A stretch of 64,000 nucleotides of DNA, from positions 1,856,991 to 1,920,990 of the forward strand of contig NZ_QGTG01000001.1 of assembly GCF_003182155.1 (NCBI RefSeq), written 5' to 3'. Below the pieces are notes generated by a model. It searched no databases and had not been told where the DNA came from. It worked only from the letters and a program-made list of their open reading frames with translations. The translations under genes and the position numbers were made by a program. The stretch comes from Chitinophaga sp. S165. Lineage in GTDB: Bacteria; Bacteroidota; Bacteroidia; Chitinophagales; Chitinophagaceae. The number at the start of each line of letters is the position of its first letter. Position 1 is the first letter of the stretch. Below are positions 63,642-64,000 of the stretch, one piece after another.

Positions 63642-64000
63642 TTAGGTCCACACAGTCTTTATCAACCATGGCATCCACGATAATCCTACCACACTAAATC
63701 CCCATGGTAATCTGTTCAATAACATATCATATGCCTGCTGCGTTACATACAGCTGCCACTCTTCCTCTTTCCATTCCAGCTTTCCTTCCCGCAACAGGAA
63801 GTTACCACGCAAACCATCCGGAGACGTATTACCCAATGCATTCCAGTGAGAGATCACAGATGTAAGCAATTCATTCGCTTCCGTTTTCTCCAGATCTGTT
63901 AATGGTACAAAGCGTTTCACCGGCTCTGCAGGCAGGATACCGCACAATAATTTAGGTAATACGAGATCATACTCAGGAATTTCCTCCTCTCCATAAGCCA
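63642..64000 (-). CDS. Contractile injection system tape measure protein, C-terminal part (cut by window edge)
   Basis: Only the last 118 codons are in the window; the frame stays open to the edge, where the residues read AYGEEEIPEYDLVLPKLLCG. The C-terminus has the landmarks of CIS_TMP-type proteins: LPKLLCGI, DLEKTEANELLTSVISHW, DGLRGNFLLREG, WQLYVTQQAYDMLLNRLPWG and a final SWMPWLIKTVW. The protein in this family sets tail length or nucleates assembly. The TTG at 63947 is internal and not a start. Confidence 0.87.
   Translation of the reverse strand, partial: AYGEEEIPEYDLVLPKLLCGILPAEPVKRFVPLTDLEKTEANELLTSVISHWNALGNTSPDGLRGNFLLREGKLEWKEEEWQLYVTQQAYDMLLNRLPWGFSVVGLSWMPWLIKTVWT

Noticed and set aside
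1..64000. rRNA, tRNA, insertion sequences or prophage
   Set aside because: I saw no tRNA-like cloverleaf, rRNA core, transposase, integrase or phage structural gene apart from the eCIS-related genes.

Overview
The window looks like chromosome from a chitinolytic Bacteroidota, most likely Chitinophaga or a close relative. The evidence is a SusC/SusD pair, a GH18 chitinase with a type IX secretion tail, many lipoproteins with a Cys at residue 17-24, TAnnTTTG-type -7 promoter boxes, LytTR/LytS-type signalling, and DUF4157 (eCIS core) proteins with a contractile-injection tape-measure gene at the right edge. I saw no rRNA, tRNA, CRISPR array, transposase or integrase.

Left part (1-17.4 kb): three paralogous GLUG-repeat lipoproteins, each with its own -7 box (two also with a clear terminator), interrupted by one unrelated lipoprotein; then an RND efflux operon (membrane fusion protein, pump, TolC-like channel), a small exported protein, and a SusC/SusD uptake pair without a recognisable enzyme partner. 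Next (17.8-23.6 kb): a solitary small DUF4157 protein, convergent with a five-gene operon joining an ABC ATPase and permease to a membrane-anchored substrate-binding/OmpA fusion, a two-helix coiled-coil membrane protein and a soluble coiled-coil protein. This operon is the least conventional non-eCIS system here.

Middle (24.3-28.1 kb): a Crp/Fnr regulator followed by two TGTGA-N6-TCACR operators and a five-gene set (YceI, tautomerase, SDR, NTF2-like, nitronate monooxygenase). From 28 to 45 kb come mostly single genes: acyltransferase, multidomain chitinase, exported PHP hydrolase, a 46-residue His-rich lipoprotein, SDRs, an M48/DUF898 pair, two alpha/beta hydrolases, a metallophosphatase, and a tightly coupled toroid-fold protein plus SDR. 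At 44.3-52.5 kb a LytS/LytTR pair lies divergent from an ABC ATPase and an ABC-permease/M1-peptidase fusion, with a 21-bp-phased direct repeat between them.

Right end (54.7-64 kb): the downstream flank of an extracellular contractile injection system locus on the minus strand: the end of a tape-measure-type protein, a ParA ATPase, two large DUF4157 proteins with different C-terminal putative effector domains (a second HExxH motif; an HNH-like nuclease motif), a WD40-like protein and the AAA ATPase. Structural genes would lie beyond 64,000. All calls rest on reading the sequence; no database search was run.
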